DNA of 64,000 bases from Desmodesmus armatus (Eukaryota; Chlorophyta; Chlorophyceae; Sphaeropleales; Scenedesmaceae): the NCBI GenBank assembly GCA_007449985.2, contig VIIQ02000574.1:1116001-1180000 (forward strand). Reading direction: 5' to 3'. Below are positions 37,901 through 48,854 of the stretch, piece by piece. Under the pieces are notes generated by a model. It worked only from the letters and a program-made list of their open reading frames with translations, was not told the DNA's origin and made no database searches. Position numbers and translations under genes: made by a program. The stretch's first letter is position 1. Every line of letters begins with the position of its first letter.

Positions 37901-39611
37901 TTCAAAGAGGGTTCAACAATGGCAACCCCCAGCAGAGACAAACCATCTGAGATTCAGATTTTGAATCCATGTTTGTGAGGAGTCAGCCTGCCCGGGGGCC
38001 CTCTGCAGTATATAACAGCACATGACAAAACTGCAACAAAACTGCAACCCTGTCTGCTGGCTCCGGTGCATGTGGAGACAACAGCCATGCACTGCGCACC
38101 GCAGGCAACCGCATGCTGCACCACGCCGTGTGACAGTGCTGCCGCGCTGCCGCGCTGCCACACACCTGCACCCGGCTGCCGGCCAGGCAGGGCCTCCAAA
38201 ATGCTGGGGCCTGCTGCAGCTGCCACCCGCTTGACAGTGCCGCTGCTGCCACTGGCGGGCTTGATGTTGCGCTCCAGCAGGAGCAGCAGCGTGACCGTGT
38301 TGGTCAGCCAGTAGGCCAGGCAAGCGTTATCGTCATGCTGTTGTTGTATCTGGCTGTCAATGACCTGCAGGTATGTGCCACAAATGCACCACAACAAGGT
38401 CACAGGACAGCACCTTGCCAGACTCTTTCCTTTTTCACGTGTGTGTCACATGCATCAGCAGTCTATCGTGGTGTCTACAGCAACAGCGCATGGGTAGGCA
38501 TGGCTGCGCTTCTGGACATCTTACACACCCGAGCATGTGCGCTGCCCAGCATTTGATGTTGTCTCACGCCAGCCCACCCAGACCCGCGCATCTTGACCTA
38601 CCTGTATGATGCGGTCAAAGATACTTGTCTCGTCTGCCTGGAAGGCCTTCCACTGCAGGCATGTCCTGAACACCACCATGGCGGCCAGAGGTGTCCCCTT
38701 GTGAAAGCCCATGGGGCTGACCAGGGCCGACAGCAGCAGCTCTTCCGCCTGCTTGAGATGCTCGTCACTGAGCTGCGCGAGCTGCTTCTGCTTCTTCACC
38801 TGCAGCACACACGCACACACAGAATTGATGCATTGGGGCTCTGCTGAAATCACTCTTGACAAAACGCGATTTTGCAGGGCGCTCAAGGTTGCCCCAGCAT
38901 CATCAAGTGTCCATCATAACCGACACAGGACGAGCAAGGACACAGCAGCACAATTGCAAGCACACCAAGCCAACCTGCTCAGCACTGCTGACCCCAACAT
39001 ATGCCCCGGCATGTTCATACCCACATGTGCGGCTACGGCCGAGCTCTTAGGTGAACCGTTGCGTTTGTCCTCCCTCGCAGCCGCATAGCCTGGAGCCTGG
39101 CTCTGGCTGCTCTCCATCACGTCAGCTGCCCGCTTGCGCAGAGTGCTTGGGTGCTTTGTGATGCCTCGGCAATGCTGAGAGCCAGGGTGACGGTGGTCCC
39201 TGCTGCAGAAGCAGCTTGCTGGGCATTGGCATTGTCTGGGGTGGCCTTGGCTGCTGCCGGGGCTGTGTCCCAGGTCACAAGGGCCTCAACAGGCTGAGCT
39301 ATCTGGGCCTCAGTAGCAGGATGCAGCCCTGCTAGGGATGCCTTCTGCACTGCAGCTGCTACCCCCACAGTGGCATGAGGGGCAGCTGGAGCCTGCAGTG
39401 CGCCAAGCATGAGAAGAGGCCGTGCTGAGTGCCAGTAGGCCAGAGTTGACCCAAAAAACAAACACAAGAAGAGGCAACTGCAAACCTCAACTTCGACTGC
39501 AACCTTGCTGTCATTGTGCATAAGTGCTTGAATGGCACTGCCAGCCCACGTGTACGGAGTATCCACTTGTTTAGCTGCCTCATATACAGGGCGACATTGA
39601 TGGATTGGCAT
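34919..39611 (-). CDS. Myosin V/XI-type globular tail (DIL domain) protein without motor
   Basis: Exons: 39611-39486, 39392-39025, 38799-38602, 38364-38166, 37855-37701, 37508-37376, 37190-37045, 36510-36436, 36144-35992, 35574-35428, 35020-34919; phases agree, about 600 residues if one missing base near 39140 is allowed (exon 2 is 368 nt and needs 369). The last nine exons form a full globular tail: LAAMVVFRTCLQWKAFQ, ETSIFDRIIQ, NACLAYWLTNTVTLLLLLE, VEAKIPVLLFKQQLDELVQK, NHVPKPLV, NVQLFNMLLLRPGCCSFSNG, WEELKCIRQ and LCPALSIKQLFRISTM. This domain binds cargo and adaptors in myosins V and XI. No motor, IQ or long coiled coil precedes it: upstream on the same strand is the YJU2 gene, ending 474 bases away. 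The first two exons are less certain. Confidence 0.85.
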
Positions 39612-40010
39612 GAAAGTTTTCCGAGAGGGATGACGCCCGTTGCAGGCTCACCTGCATTCCTTTTCGTTCTTCCGCCTCGTGTGGGTGTGGAGACGACTCA
39701 AGCACAATGACACATCTATTTTTCGCTTTGAACCGATTTCACACCGCCACGTCGTCTGCTTATAGAGCATAACGTATTTCGGCTGTAGCACGTTACTTGC
39801 CAGTACTTGCCAGTACAGCACCCAGTTGCCGACTTGACCGGTCATTGCATACGATGGCAACAATAGCTCTGTTGGACAACAAGCGGACACCAGGGCAGCC
39901 ACAAGACTGACAACACACTGTGGACTTGACAAACCAAGTCAAAAGAAGGCCGACACAACACAACACCGTACTGTACAACTGCACGACAATCAACCTGTAT
40001 GTCACAACGG

Positions 40011-40015
40011 TTACA
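40011..40015 (-). terminator. Candidate TGTAA polyadenylation signal, YJU2
   Basis: TGTAA on the minus strand, 70 bases after the YJU2 stop codon. Confidence 0.45.
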
Positions 40016-40084
40016 CCAGCTGTGCATGCACACATCAGTGGCTGCCTTCGTCGCCACTGCTGCTGCCGTAGTCTCCTATCAACC

Positions 40085-42792
40085 CTAGGATGCTGCCACC
40101 CCAGCATCAGCACCAGCTGGAGCCCCACCCACAGCCGCCTGCTGCTGCTGCACCCCACCTCCCCCTTGTTGTTGCGTTTGTTTGGCCTTGACAGCCACAC
40201 GGATCAGCGGCTGAGGAGGGACCGCCTTCACAACTGCAGCAGCTGCCGGGTTAGTGAAAGCCTTAGCTCCCCCTCCTCCTGCTGCTGCTGGCAGCGACGG
40301 TGCTGCCTGGCTGGCCCCATCCGCCTGCGCGGCAGCACCCACTGCCCCATTCAACCCATCCACCCCACCCCCAGGGCCTGACACACCCCCTTGCGTGCTG
40401 GCACCCCCTGGTGCCAGCTTGCGCCGCTTGACCGCACCCCCGCTGCTGCTGTCCCCACCACCCTGCTCCTGCTCTTGCTGCTCCTCGTCTTCGTCTGAGT
40501 CGAGCCGCCGCAGTATGGTGTGCCGCTGCTGCATGAACTGCTCGAGGGCTGCCTGGTCCTCGTCAGGCAGGGGCCACCAGCAGCACCCTCATAGCCGCCA
40601 CCCTCATCCTCTTCATCTGCTTCTGCTGCTGCTCCTGCCTGCTGCAGGGCCTTGAGGGCATCCTCTGCGGTGATGCCAGCATGCCTGAGGCAGCACAGCA
40701 AGGCAGTGAAACAAGTAACAGGCAGGGAAATTAGGAGGGAGGCAGTGGCGTGTAATAGTGGCAAGGTGGCAGGGCAGCAGGGTGGGTGAGGTGTCATAAG
40801 GGTGAGTGTGCCAGTCAAGCCACTAGGGACAATGAGTCCGTCACCAGATTGCACCCCCCTTGACCCCCCTTGTCCCTTGTCCCTTGTCCTGCTGCCTTTG
40901 CGGCTGTCCGCTCTTCCTCAAGATCTCTCTGTCGAGACTTGCCCGCCCAGCTTGCAGCCAGCTCTCCATCGAGGGTGGTCATCTCTTCTTGTGCCTCCAC
41001 CCTTCCCCACCCTCTCCCCCCCTTCTCTTTGCTTCACTTCCGCACGCCGACCCCTCCCTTTTGGACCCCCATCGGCCTTCTCCTGCCTTTCGTCCTTCTG
41101 ACTTGTCCTCCATTTCCCCCTCCTCCCTGCCTCTCTCCCCTCACCTTGCTTTGAGTGACTTCATCTCGTCGAGTGCCTCCATGAGGTCCATCTCCCTCTT
41201 GCTGTCCTTGGTGCGGTTCTCCAGCGCCTTCATGGCGTTGCCCCGCTCCTCCTCCTCACGCGCACGAACAGCCTCGGCCTTCAACACATCGTTCTGTGGG
41301 CAGCGCGCGGGGGGGGGGGGGGGGAGGGGGAGGGGGAGGGGGAGGGGGGGGGGGCGAACGAAACGTGTGGTCATGACAGCTGGATGGGTGAGAGTGATGT
41401 GCTGCCTTTGTGCAGTGCTTGGTGTGGCAGTGCATGAGCTGCACTGTGTGTATGGCGTGCTGTGCTATGCTGACGTGTGTGCACACACCATATGTGACAT
41501 GACGTTATTATATATGTCAAGCAGCAAAGCCCAGGTGCGGGGTCGAGTGCTGTCTTACCTCTCTCCAGGGCTCGTAGTTTCTGCTTGCTCCCTCCTCCAT
41601 GACGTAGTCTGATGTCTTTGGGTCTGTCTTCATGCAGAACTCAGCAGCACAGTTTTTGCAGCGGTAGTAGAAGCGGTAGATCTGGTGGAACACAGCCGCA
41701 CACACAGCAGCAACGTGGGGGGGGGGGCAGCAGGCACATTGAGCTGGAGTGGGAGGAAGGTGAAGTGCAGTAGCCACAGCACGGCTGTGGGGAAAGGATG
41801 CACATGCAATCGCCCCCTCCCTCTCCCCACTGTGCACAGCATCAGCCCCCTTTGTCCCTGCATTCTAATCATTGTGTGAAGGATGCACAGGCAAACGCAT
41901 GTGGTGCCTACACACAATGATGGGGACATGGGGACGAGGGGGCTGATGCTCTGCACCCTGGAGGACAGAGGGAAAATGGGAGTAGTTGAATATGCACTAT
42001 GGGCTCTGTCGCCTGCGGTGCATGACACTCAAACAAGCCTGCTGCTGCCGCTGCAGGTGCATGCAACCAAGGCCTCTGCTGCTCGCGAGTGCGGTTATGT
42101 CATTTAACCATGCTCCAGCTGTGTTGGCACTGTGTTACACCTGACATCACGCTGCATCATTACCTGCTGCTGCTGCAGGCATGGCAAGATAAGGAGCATG
42201 AACTTGAGTGTGTACACACCAACACACAGCAGCACTGCATGCCCCCACTGCTGCTGCCACCCCTGTGCACATGATTCCCTTTCTGCCGTTGCCTTTTGAC
42301 ATTCCCTTTCTGCCGTTGCCTTCTGGTCCAAGTCCATCTGCCAACCCTCTGCCAACAAATCTGCGCGCACAAAGGTTGCGCGTGCCACTGCATTGTCTGT
42401 GTCTCCGCGCCCACACACACCCAGCTGCATAGCACCCCCCACCACCTTCTACCCCTTGTCCTGCCTCACCCCCCCCCCCTCTCCACCTGAACTCCCTGAA
42501 TCCCCCTCTCCAGAGCCCCTTCCAAACAAGTACACGCACCCCACCCCCAAAAGCCCAGCCCAGCCCCCCCTCTCACCCTTATTCCAAGGTAGTCCTCCCC
42601 CTCCACGTCCTCCTTGCGTGTGTTGAACTTTGTGCCCTTGTACATGAAGGTGCCACACGTCTTGCAGCGCACAGACATGGGCAACATCATGCGCACCTTC
42701 ATCTCATTGTTCTGCTGCCGCTTGCCACGCGGCAGCTTCGCCGGATCGAAGTCCGGCGGGTAATACTTGTTGAGGACCTTACGTTCACCCAT
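40085..42792 (-). CDS. YJU2: Splicing factor YJU2 (CWC16/CCDC94)
   Basis: Spliceosome factor that promotes the first catalytic step. Exons: 42792-42577, 41681-41559, 41293-41145, 40684-40085. The N-terminus [17 protein letters not shown], the paired Cys motifs ([19 protein letters not shown] and [12 protein letters not shown]), [19 protein letters not shown] and the coiled coil ([20 protein letters not shown]) are all family signatures. The C-terminal exon changes frame at a GGGG run (40570-40573, plus strand). One extra G there closes the 362-residue protein and restores an acidic stretch ([16 protein letters not shown]), KRRKLAPGG and the end motif [10 protein letters not shown]. Without that base the protein would lose about 160 residues. 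An assembly error is the simplest reading. Confidence 0.92.
41304..41355. repeat. G-run tract in YJU2 intron
   Basis: Nearly pure G with single A interruptions (plus strand) directly next to the acceptor of YJU2 exon 3. It has G-quadruplex potential on the non-template side and is prone to sequencing error. Confidence 0.85.
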
Positions 42793-43301
42793 GGCTGCTG
42801 CTTGTGGGAGAAAAGAGTGGAGTTGCTGCTACTGCTCTGTCGAGGACAGTGGGGGAACTAAGGGGTCACTGCTGCTGTACTGCTGTTGAGTGTACAGAGG
42901 TGTACTGCTGCCTCAACAAATGCGATAGATTGACTTGCAAGCAAGAAGGTGGGCAGGGGGTTTGTGCAGAGAGTGGTGCACCAGAGGCCCCACAGGACAG
43001 GAGGTGACAGCAGTAGATACCCAGCTCACAATCTGCACTGCATGCAGGAGGCAGTGCTGTTCCAGCAGTATCAGGGCAACTCTATGACACAAGAGATGAA
43101 GTGCTTACGCCTCCATGCGGTGCATCACAGGGATAACACAGGGTTGAGCCAGGGGTTTGGCAGTTGTGGGTTGTCACTCCTTTCTAGCCTTTGCTTTTCT
43201 GACTTAGAGACAGCAGCGAACTGCAACCTTACAATGCAACGTTGATATCGCCTCAACGCCGTGCCGAGCTCCATTGTCACTACCTGCTCCCCCAGATCAA
43301 C
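42793..43301. promoter_or_regulatory. Divergent promoter region, YJU2 and bS18m
   Basis: 509 bp between opposed start codons. Nothing coding is recognised; core motifs are not obvious. Confidence 0.4.
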
Positions 43302-45040
43302 ATGTTGTGCATTCGGCATAGCTCGCAGATTGCCGGACCATTTCTAGAGTTGGTCCGCAGCTTACGTGTTCTGCACCTACAGCCGCACGTTGGCTTCTGC
43401 TCTGCATCTTCGGATGATGCTGCAGGCAGCAGCTCTAGCAGCAGCAGCGGCAGTGCTGGGGCCCAAGGTGCGCTGCTGGGTGCCCTACTTACCAAACCCA
43501 CACCTACAAGGGCTTTGACTTCTCTGTTTGCAGCATTCAAACATGTCTGTGTGATCTGCCGTGCCTGTCTGCAGGGGAGTCCCTGCAGGACTCCTTCAAT
43601 CGCAAGCTGGCAGGTACACGAATTCAACTTCAATACTAGCCCATCCCTACCTTTGATGCTGTGCCTGCCTCCAGGCCAATCCTGTGCTCACTCCATGCTG
43701 TGCCACTGCTAGCCTGGCTTGCATGCCTTGGATTGATGCATGTTGGTCAGCAGTCAACCCTCTGTGCGTTTGAACTTGCTGCTATGTTGTGTGCAAGCAG
43801 TGCTTTGTCATGCAGTGCTATGCAAGCGCTAACTTTGATCGCATCGTGTGGTGTGTGTACTGCCCCTACAGCTGTCCAGGAGGGTCAGGGTGCTTCACAA
43901 GCCACTGCCAGTGCATGGCTGAGAGCAGACACACCCCGGCATCCAAGCCCCAGCAGCAGTTATGAAGACCGATACAGCAGCAGCAGCTCATACACACAGC
44001 CCAGCAGCAGTCAAGCAGGGGGTGCAGCTGCTGCTGCTGGTGGGGGTGAGGATGGTGCTGGGGCCCTGCAGATGCAGGTGCACCCCGTGTATGGGTATGC
44101 AGTGCTGGGGGGCGTGGACCCTGCTGCCAGCCAGCTGGTGGCAGGGGCCACACAGCCAAAGCTGCACCCCACAAAAAACTTCCAGCAGCAGGACATGTAT
44201 GACCCAACGGTGAGCGGGGGGGGGGGGGGGGGGGAAGGCGGGGGCCCGCCGGGGGGGGGGTGTGGGGGAAGGCGGGGGGCCTGAGGGGGAGGGGGGGGGC
44301 ATTGATGTCTTGATACTGGAAAGCAGCTGTCGACTTGGTCCCAGGGGCAGGGCCCTGGTGCTGGTGGATGAGGTGTAGCACTTGCGCAGGATGGTGTGGT
44401 TTTGTGTGTTTTGGGGGGGGGGGGGTGCGTGCCCATGCCGGCAATATCAGCAACAGCAGGGTGTGCACAGTTGGGCGGGAGGGGCGGCACTTCTGTGCTG
44501 CTGAGACTGGTGTGGCTGCGCTCTTCATCTCCATGTGCCCCTCAGCCCTGAAGGAGAGGCACACCTACATGGGGCTGCAGTCACTGTTCCTGTCCAGCTA
44601 GCCAGCCAGTGAGGGCTGGCCATCACGCTTTCTCACCCCTCGTTCTTCCCTTCCTGCATCCTCCCCCCTCCCCCTTTCGTCCCCTCCCGTCCTGTTGTTA
44701 GGACCTGAGCCCTCTGTCTATCGAAGAGGAGGAGTCATGGGTGCCTCACTTCAGGCGCGGGCCCCGTGAGCGGCCCGTGCCTGCAGATGAGGTGCGGTCA
44801 GAGCTGGACTACAAAAACATCGACCTGCTGCTGCAGTTTGTCAGCGCCAGCGGCCGCATCAAGCCACGGCGCCAGACGCGCCTCAAGCCCCGCCTGCAGT
44901 CGCGTGTGGCGCGCATGATAAAGCTGGCGCGCAGCATGGCACTGATTCCTTATGAGATGCGGGTTGGGGATGGAGGGGAGGGGGACACCTGGCGGCGCAT
45001 GAGGGAATACAGGAGGGCCAGCCAGTCGCGGGATATCTGA
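43302..45040 (+). CDS. MRPS18: Mitochondrial ribosomal protein bS18m
   Basis: Small-subunit mitoribosome protein. Exons: 43302-43467, 43575-43613, 43872-44209, 44702-45040; phases agree; 293 residues. Exon 1 (MLCIRHSSQIAGPFLELVRS, ending near GFCSASSDD) looks like a mitochondrial presequence. The bS18 core sits in the last exon: LDYKNIDLLLQFVSASGRIK, RRQTRLKPRLQSRVARMIKL, ARSMALIPYE. Plastid S18 is normally encoded in the plastid genome, so a nuclear copy with a presequence should be mitochondrial. The long Ser/Gln-rich middle is unusual compared with bacterial S18 (about 75 residues). The intron at 44210-44701 contains long G runs. Confidence 0.87.
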
Positions 45041-45675
45041 AGGGGGAACAGTGTGTGTGTGTGTGTGGGGGGGGGGGGGCAGTGCTTCTTTTAGGACTGT
45101 GGCTTGGCGACACGGGCAGTGGTTGAGGTTTTCAATTCATTGCAGCAAAATCTGTTTGGCAAGAGGTGGTGATTGCTGTAACACAGCTGGTGTGAGTTGC
45201 TGGTGTCAGTGTCAGTCAGACTGTGTCAGTGTCAGTGTCAGTGTCAGTCAGACATGTGCAATGGGACATGTGCATGGTGTGGTGCTTGAACATGGTGCAA
45301 CACTTGTCTCGGGTATGTTGAGAGCAGAGTTGAAGGTTTGTTGGGCAGTGATGCGGGGGGGCTCGCGGGCGGTTTTGCTGGCAGATCCATGCATAACATG
45401 AAATATGAAAACGCAATTTGAGCAGAACCATGTGTTGCAAAAGTATAAGCATCCAGCTCCAATGGTTTTGCGGCTTTCAGCACCCAAGAGCAACCAAAGC
45501 GCAGAAGCAACAGCAGATGCAACTTGCCAATGAACTTGTGAGATGATGCAAAGGATTCATATCTCATCAGTAGGAAGACAGCAAGGTTCATGTCTCAAAA
45601 GTACTGAAGGGCGCCTTGGTGACAACCACTCCTTGCCCAGCCCAAGTATCGCTGCAGGCCTGCAACCGTTCCAGC
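45041..45675. other. Spacer with GT and GTCAGT repeats
   Basis: Contains a GT/G run (45050-45080), a GTCAGT minisatellite (about 45206-45252) and a TGTAA (45177-45181) that may end the bS18m transcript. The 5' end of the CCCH gene may reach into it. Confidence 0.5.
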
Positions 45676-47494
45676 ATGCACCAGCGTCACAGTGCAGCAC
45701 CCCCTGCAGTGAGCAATGCTGCAGCAATGGCACATGTAGGGATTCATTCCACACTTGTGTCCAGCACCCCAGCAGCAGGCATCGCCATCACAAATGGTCA
45801 GCTCAGCTGCCTCAGCAACACACCAGCAACACACCAGCAGGCCTCACCGCAGCATGGGTCCACACTGACAGCGCTGCAGCAGGACACACCTCCTCCACAG
45901 CAGCAGAAGGAAGCTGCAGGGGGCTGCAGGCCGCAGGGAACAACAGCCAGCCACACTACGGCTGAACCTGCCGCTGCTGCCGCAGCAGCAGCAGCTGTGC
46001 CACCTGAGGGTGGGCCAACCAGTTCCCATGCCCCATGCGATACAGCAGCTGATGTTCTCAAGACGCTTCCTCAGAAACAGCAGCAGGTGCAGCAGGGCCC
46101 TGACAGCGAGTCATGGTTCAACATCATCACTCCTGTGCAGCTGGGCACTGTGGTGACGCTGGGGAGTCTCCTGGCCATACCAGACATACCCATCAAGCAG
46201 GCGCCAGCACCAGCAGCACAAGGACCTACAGCAGCAGCAGCAGCAGTACGCCAGAGCGATGGCACTGCAGTGCGACAGCAGCAGCAGCAACAAGGCCGTG
46301 GTACAGGCACGCGGCCTGGTGCACAATCACCTGGTGCGTCACTCCAGCAGCACAAGGCAACCCCTCAGCAGCAGAGGCAGCAGCGGTGGCAGCAGCAGCC
46401 TGCATCGCAGCAGCAGCAGCAGCAGCAGCAGGTTGAGTCTTTGAGCAGTGAGGAGGGCGAGTTGTCTAGTGAGGAGGAGGGGCAGCTGCCACAGAGCACC
46501 ACACAGGCACCACCACAGCAGCACCACCACCAGCCACAGTGGGGACAGCAGGGGCAGGGAGCCTTTCATGCAGGCAGCACGCCTGCTGCTGCTAGCGGCA
46601 GTGGTGGTGGTGGCACTGCTGCCGCTGCTGCTGCTGCTGCTGGCAAGAATGGTGCCAAGAAAAGAGCAGGGGAGGCAGGCAAGTGCGTGAGAGGAAGCAG
46701 CGGGCAGCAGCAGAGAAGGCAGCAGCTGCTGCTGCTGGTGCTGATGGCAGCGGTGATGGTGGTGGTGTTGGCGGCGGTTGTGAGCTTCAGGCGGGGCTTG
46801 CTGCTGACATCAAACGCTGGGAGAAGGAGCAGCGGGCAAACAGGCAAAACAAGGTGCGTGTGCCCGTCATCTGACCAGCGTACTGCGCGCTGCATGGTGA
46901 CAGATGCTGTTGATTGGGTGCTTGCCTGTTGCAGCAGGGTGTGGGGACTGAGATGGCTTTGCCCTGTCTAGCAGACTTCCTGCAGCAGCCCTATCTGAAA
47001 ATATCAACATGCATTCACTACACAGCACACAATTACACACTCACCCACTCACTATGCTGCACGCCCCCGCCTCCCTCCCGCTTCTCCCCAGGCACTCGAC
47101 CCTGCGCGTGACCTGCGATTCAGCATCACTGAGAAGCCCCCCTGCTCCTTCTGGCACCAGGGCCGCTGCAGCAAGGGTGACACCTGCACCTTCAGCCACA
47201 GCGGCCGCCCAGCCATACAGCTGCTGCCCTGCAAGTTCCACACAGCAGGCCGCTGCGGCAAGGGGGACTCCTGCAGGTTTAGTCATGAGCCCGGCTGTGT
47301 GGCACCTTGTAGGCAGCTGCTGCTGTATGGGCGCTGTAGGGAGGAGGGGTGTGCGGCTAGCCACGAGGTATTGGATGAGATCATGGCTCAGGCACTGAGG
47401 CAGTACTTCATGCACCTAGAGGACACACAGCACCAGCAGCAGCAGGAGAAGCAGCAGCAGGAGCAGCAGGGAGGAGCACAGCAGCAGGGGGGCG

Positions 47495-47526
<32 letters not shown>

Positions 47527-48252
47527 GGGAAGAAGCGGAAGCAGTCAGGGGGTGCAGCTGGGGGCCCGGGTCAACAGAGGCCACGCACAGGCCACATCAA
47601 TGGCCAGCAGCAACCTGACCGAGCACAAGGGGCAGTGCAGCATGGCGAGCAGCAGCAGCAGCAACCCGACCAGGGTCAGCAAGCGCCGCTGGCATCGTGG
47701 CCGCAGCAAGCCGGGCACACACAGCTGCCGCAGCAAGCTGGGCAGTTGCAGCACCTGCAGCAACAGCCACCTACGCAACCACAACAGCAGCAGCAAGCTG
47801 GCCTGCATCAGCAGCCTCAGCAGCAGCAGCAACTGCAATCGCACCCAGCGCCAACTTGGCAAGCGGCACCTCTGCGGTTGCAGCACCCTCAGCAGCAACC
47901 ACCACGTCAGGTGCAGCAGCAATGGCCACAGCCTGGCCAGCAGCACGGGCAGCCTCACTGGCAGCAGCAGCAGCAGCAGCAGCAGCTTCAGCCACAGCAG
48001 CATTCACAGCGGCAGCCGCAGCAGCAGCACTACCAGCAGCAGCATGGGCAGCTACAACGGCACCCACATCAGCAGCAGCCACTGCAGCAACACTACCAGC
48101 AGCAGCTGCCGCAGCTGGCCTCACAACCCGGCCAGCAAATGGTTCACCCTGCCATGTATCAAGCTCAGGTGGTGCAGCAGCAGCAGTGGCAGCAGCAGCC
48201 AGCACCATTGCAGCAGGGGATACCCAGAGCGCCCCTGCGCCACCCCTTCTAG
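45676..48252 (+). CDS. CCCH zinc-finger protein with long Gln-rich tail
   Basis: Exons 45676-46853 and 47092-48252, about 779 residues. The N-terminal half is Gln/Ala-rich with one non-repetitive patch (SWFNIITPVQLGTVVTLGSL). A basic coiled stretch (VRERKQRAAAEK, IKRWEKEQRANRQNK) leads into ALDPARDLRFSITEK and three CCCH fingers: CSFWHQGRCSKGDTCTFSH (C-x7-C-x5-C-x3-H), CKFHTAGRCGKGDSCRFSH (same spacing) and a looser third (CRQLLLYGRCREEGCAASH). The order resembles the ZC3H4/6/8 group, nuclear RNA-binding proteins. The last 270 residues are mostly Gln. In exon 1 the frame changes near 46669-46690: one extra G in the GGGG run at 46669-46672 closes the exon (1178 to 1179 nt). The ATG choice is uncertain because no stop separates it from upstream codons. 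Confidence 0.75.
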
Positions 48253-48275
48253 CAGTGTGGGGCATAGTCTAGGCG

Positions 48276-48280
48276 TGTAA
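48276..48280 (+). terminator. Candidate TGTAA polyadenylation signal, CCCH gene
   Basis: TGTAA 23 bases after the stop codon; rather close but within the usual range. Confidence 0.4.
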
Positions 48281-48854
48281 GGGTGCTTTGAGCTCATGTC
48301 TTTGGCTGATCTAGCTTTTGAAAGAGTGCTTCTATGTGATTCATGCCTTTATGCAGCTGCACAAGCTGTTTAGGGACTGTTCTGGTCAACAGCCAAGGTG
48401 TCAGTTGCCGAAGAGGCAGCGGATTGTTGTGTCCAGCCCTGGTGTCAAGTCTGGGGGTGTCACTGCTTCAGGATTGAGGTGGGGTAGAACAGCTTCGAAT
48501 GATGTCCAACTTGGGGATTACCCTGTTGTGAAACAGGCTGGAGGCTCGTGCTGCCAGGCTGCGTCAGTGTGAGGGTTGGGGGGACCCTTGGTAATGATGA
48601 AGCTAGCTCCCAGGCCAAGTGGATAGACCGTGCATTGAGTAAGGTGTTGACAACAAGTGAAGAATTGTGGCTCTGCCCTCCCTTGCACCAGAGATTTGTG
48701 CCACAAGTCAACCCTGGGCAAGACCCAGTAAACCTCCACAGTGTGTTTTGCAGCACTGTGAACGTTGTCATCGATTGTGCAACTTTTGTTTGGATAAAAG
48801 GCTTGCAAACGGAAAAGCTGCTGCAGGGGCCTCGTTCACCACACACACATCAAG
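48281..48854. other. Spacer upstream of the HHL1-like gene
   Basis: No recognised gene or repeat. It should hold the promoter of the HHL1-like gene. Confidence 0.4.

Noticed and set aside
39612..40084. Myosin motor or neck exons upstream of the DIL gene
   Set aside because: No P-loop, switch or IQ motif on the minus strand, and YJU2 begins its 3' end directly beyond.
40860..41612. 250-residue plus-strand frame
   Set aside because: Antisense and intron sequence of YJU2, with no conserved motif.
44520..44601. Extra bS18m exon reading LKERHTYMGLQSLFLSS
   Set aside because: It ends in a stop, and the flanking exons join in phase without it.
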